Of a stretch of DNA of 5,305 nucleotides, positions 5,032 to 5,305 are shown in pieces. The notes under the pieces are model-generated. The model had not been told where the DNA came from. It ran no database searches and saw only the letters and a program-made list of their open reading frames with translations. This stretch comes from Halococcaceae archaeon (GTDB lineage: Archaea > Halobacteriota > Halobacteria > Halobacteriales > Halalkalicoccaceae). The stretch is from positions 1 through 5,305 of the forward strand of contig SKXI01000348.1 in NCBI GenBank assembly GCA_007128515.1. Direction: 5' to 3'. Within the stretch, counting starts at the first letter, position 1; each line of letters begins with the position of its first letter. The position numbers and the translations under genes are program-made.

Positions 5032-5305
5032 GACACCTCACGCTCCAGTCTGGTCACGTCCGTCGTCGTCTCGCGCCGTCGGTCGATCGCGCTCTCGGAG
5101 CCGTCGATCGCCACGGTCGCGGGTCGCGGCCGGGAGTTGTACTGACTCGCCATCTCGTAGCCGTACGCGCCGGCGTTACCGATCGCCAGCAGGTCGCCGC
5201 GCTCCGGCCGAGGAAGCGCTCGACCTTCGCCGAGGACGTCCGCGCTCTCGCAGATCGGCCCCGTCACCGTCGCGGTGACCGTCTCCCTGGCCTCCGCGTC
5301 GGGCG
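5022..5305 (-). CDS. lysA: Diaminopimelate decarboxylase, C-terminal part, cut by the window edge
   Basis: LysA is a PLP-dependent fold-type III decarboxylase that converts meso-diaminopimelate to L-lysine, the last step of the pathway. Only the final 93 residues are in the window, ending at the TGA at 5024-5022. They form the C-terminal beta-barrel domain with its active-site contributions. [11 protein letters not shown] (fragment residues 14-24) corresponds to the CESGD motif, whose cysteine enters the neighbouring subunit's active site. [19 protein letters not shown] (43-61) is the GAYG...YN.RPRP signature whose first tyrosine contacts PLP and substrate. The consensus glycine of CESGD is alanine here. 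The GTG at 5267 is an internal valine codon, not a start, because the family sequence continues upstream of it to the edge. The gene precedes dapF and dapE in the same operon; its start and promoter lie outside the window. Confidence 0.95.
   Translation of the reverse strand, partial: PDAEARETVTATVTGPICESADVLGEGRALPRPERGDLLAIGNAGAYGYEMASQYNSRPRPATVAIDGSESAIDRRRETTTDVTRLEREVSWL
5034..5039 (-). promoter_or_regulatory. Shine-Dalgarno GAGGTG for dapF, inside lysA
   Basis: On the minus strand GAGGTG (5039 to 5034) matches six bases of the archaeal GGAGGTGATC consensus and is followed by TC and then the GTG start of dapF. The spacing is short. The site lies within the last codons of lysA, so ribosomes finishing lysA could re-initiate on dapF. 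It supports the choice of the GTG start. Confidence 0.5.

Noticed and set aside
4208..5041. A fused or extended dapE reading through dapF (633 codons)
   Set aside because: The extension is the dapF gene read in the wrong frame and is Arg/Gly-rich. The real dapE begins at the ATG overlapping the dapF stop.
3895..5145. A 416-codon open frame on the plus strand opposite dapE, dapF and lysA
   Set aside because: It spans three real genes in antisense and reads as an Arg-rich shadow. It has no start signal and no recognisable domain.
1..5305. Search for tRNA/rRNA genes, CRISPR repeats, insertion sequences and attachment sites
   Set aside because: I saw no cloverleaf, no regularly spaced direct repeats, no transposase motifs and no flanking terminal inverted repeats. 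The window is almost fully occupied by chromosomal biosynthetic genes.

Overview
The window reads as chromosomal DNA of a halophilic archaeon (class Halobacteria). It is strongly G+C-rich. The encoded proteins are rich in Asp/Glu and Arg and very poor in Lys. The three 5'-most starts lack Shine-Dalgarno sequences but have an AT-rich box about 26-27 nt upstream, as in leaderless haloarchaeal transcription. The genus cannot be named from the sequence alone.

Left part (1-1948), purine synthesis: two divergent genes share a 167-bp intergenic region. purN (phosphoribosylglycinamide formyltransferase) runs leftward off the edge of the window. purB (adenylosuccinate lyase) is complete and runs rightward. 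The region between them holds a candidate TATA box for each gene and an 8-bp AT-rich palindrome between the two.

Middle part (1949-3143): a short hairpin with a T-tract follows purB. Next is a signal-peptide-less protein of the BtuF/helical-backbone substrate-binding family (cobalamin-binding-protein type), followed 4 bp later by a 67-residue two-helix membrane protein that is probably translationally coupled to it. No BtuC or BtuD partner is visible.

Right part (3140-5305), lysine/diaminopimelate pathway on the minus strand: lysA (C-terminal part only), dapF and dapE overlap by 10 bp and 4 bp and form one operon transcribed from outside the right edge. dapE converges on the small membrane-protein gene, and the two stop codons share a CTAG palindrome. 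Together these genes cover desuccinylation (DapE), epimerisation (DapF) and decarboxylation (LysA), the last three steps to L-lysine in the succinylase branch.

This is a housekeeping biosynthetic region, and I see no mobile element, CRISPR array, RNA gene or defence system. The points most worth a second look are the signal-less cobalamin-binding-type protein with its small membrane partner, the ArgE-like C-terminal motif in the putative DapE, the GNAF variant in DapF, and the compact regulatory layout around the leaderless starts.
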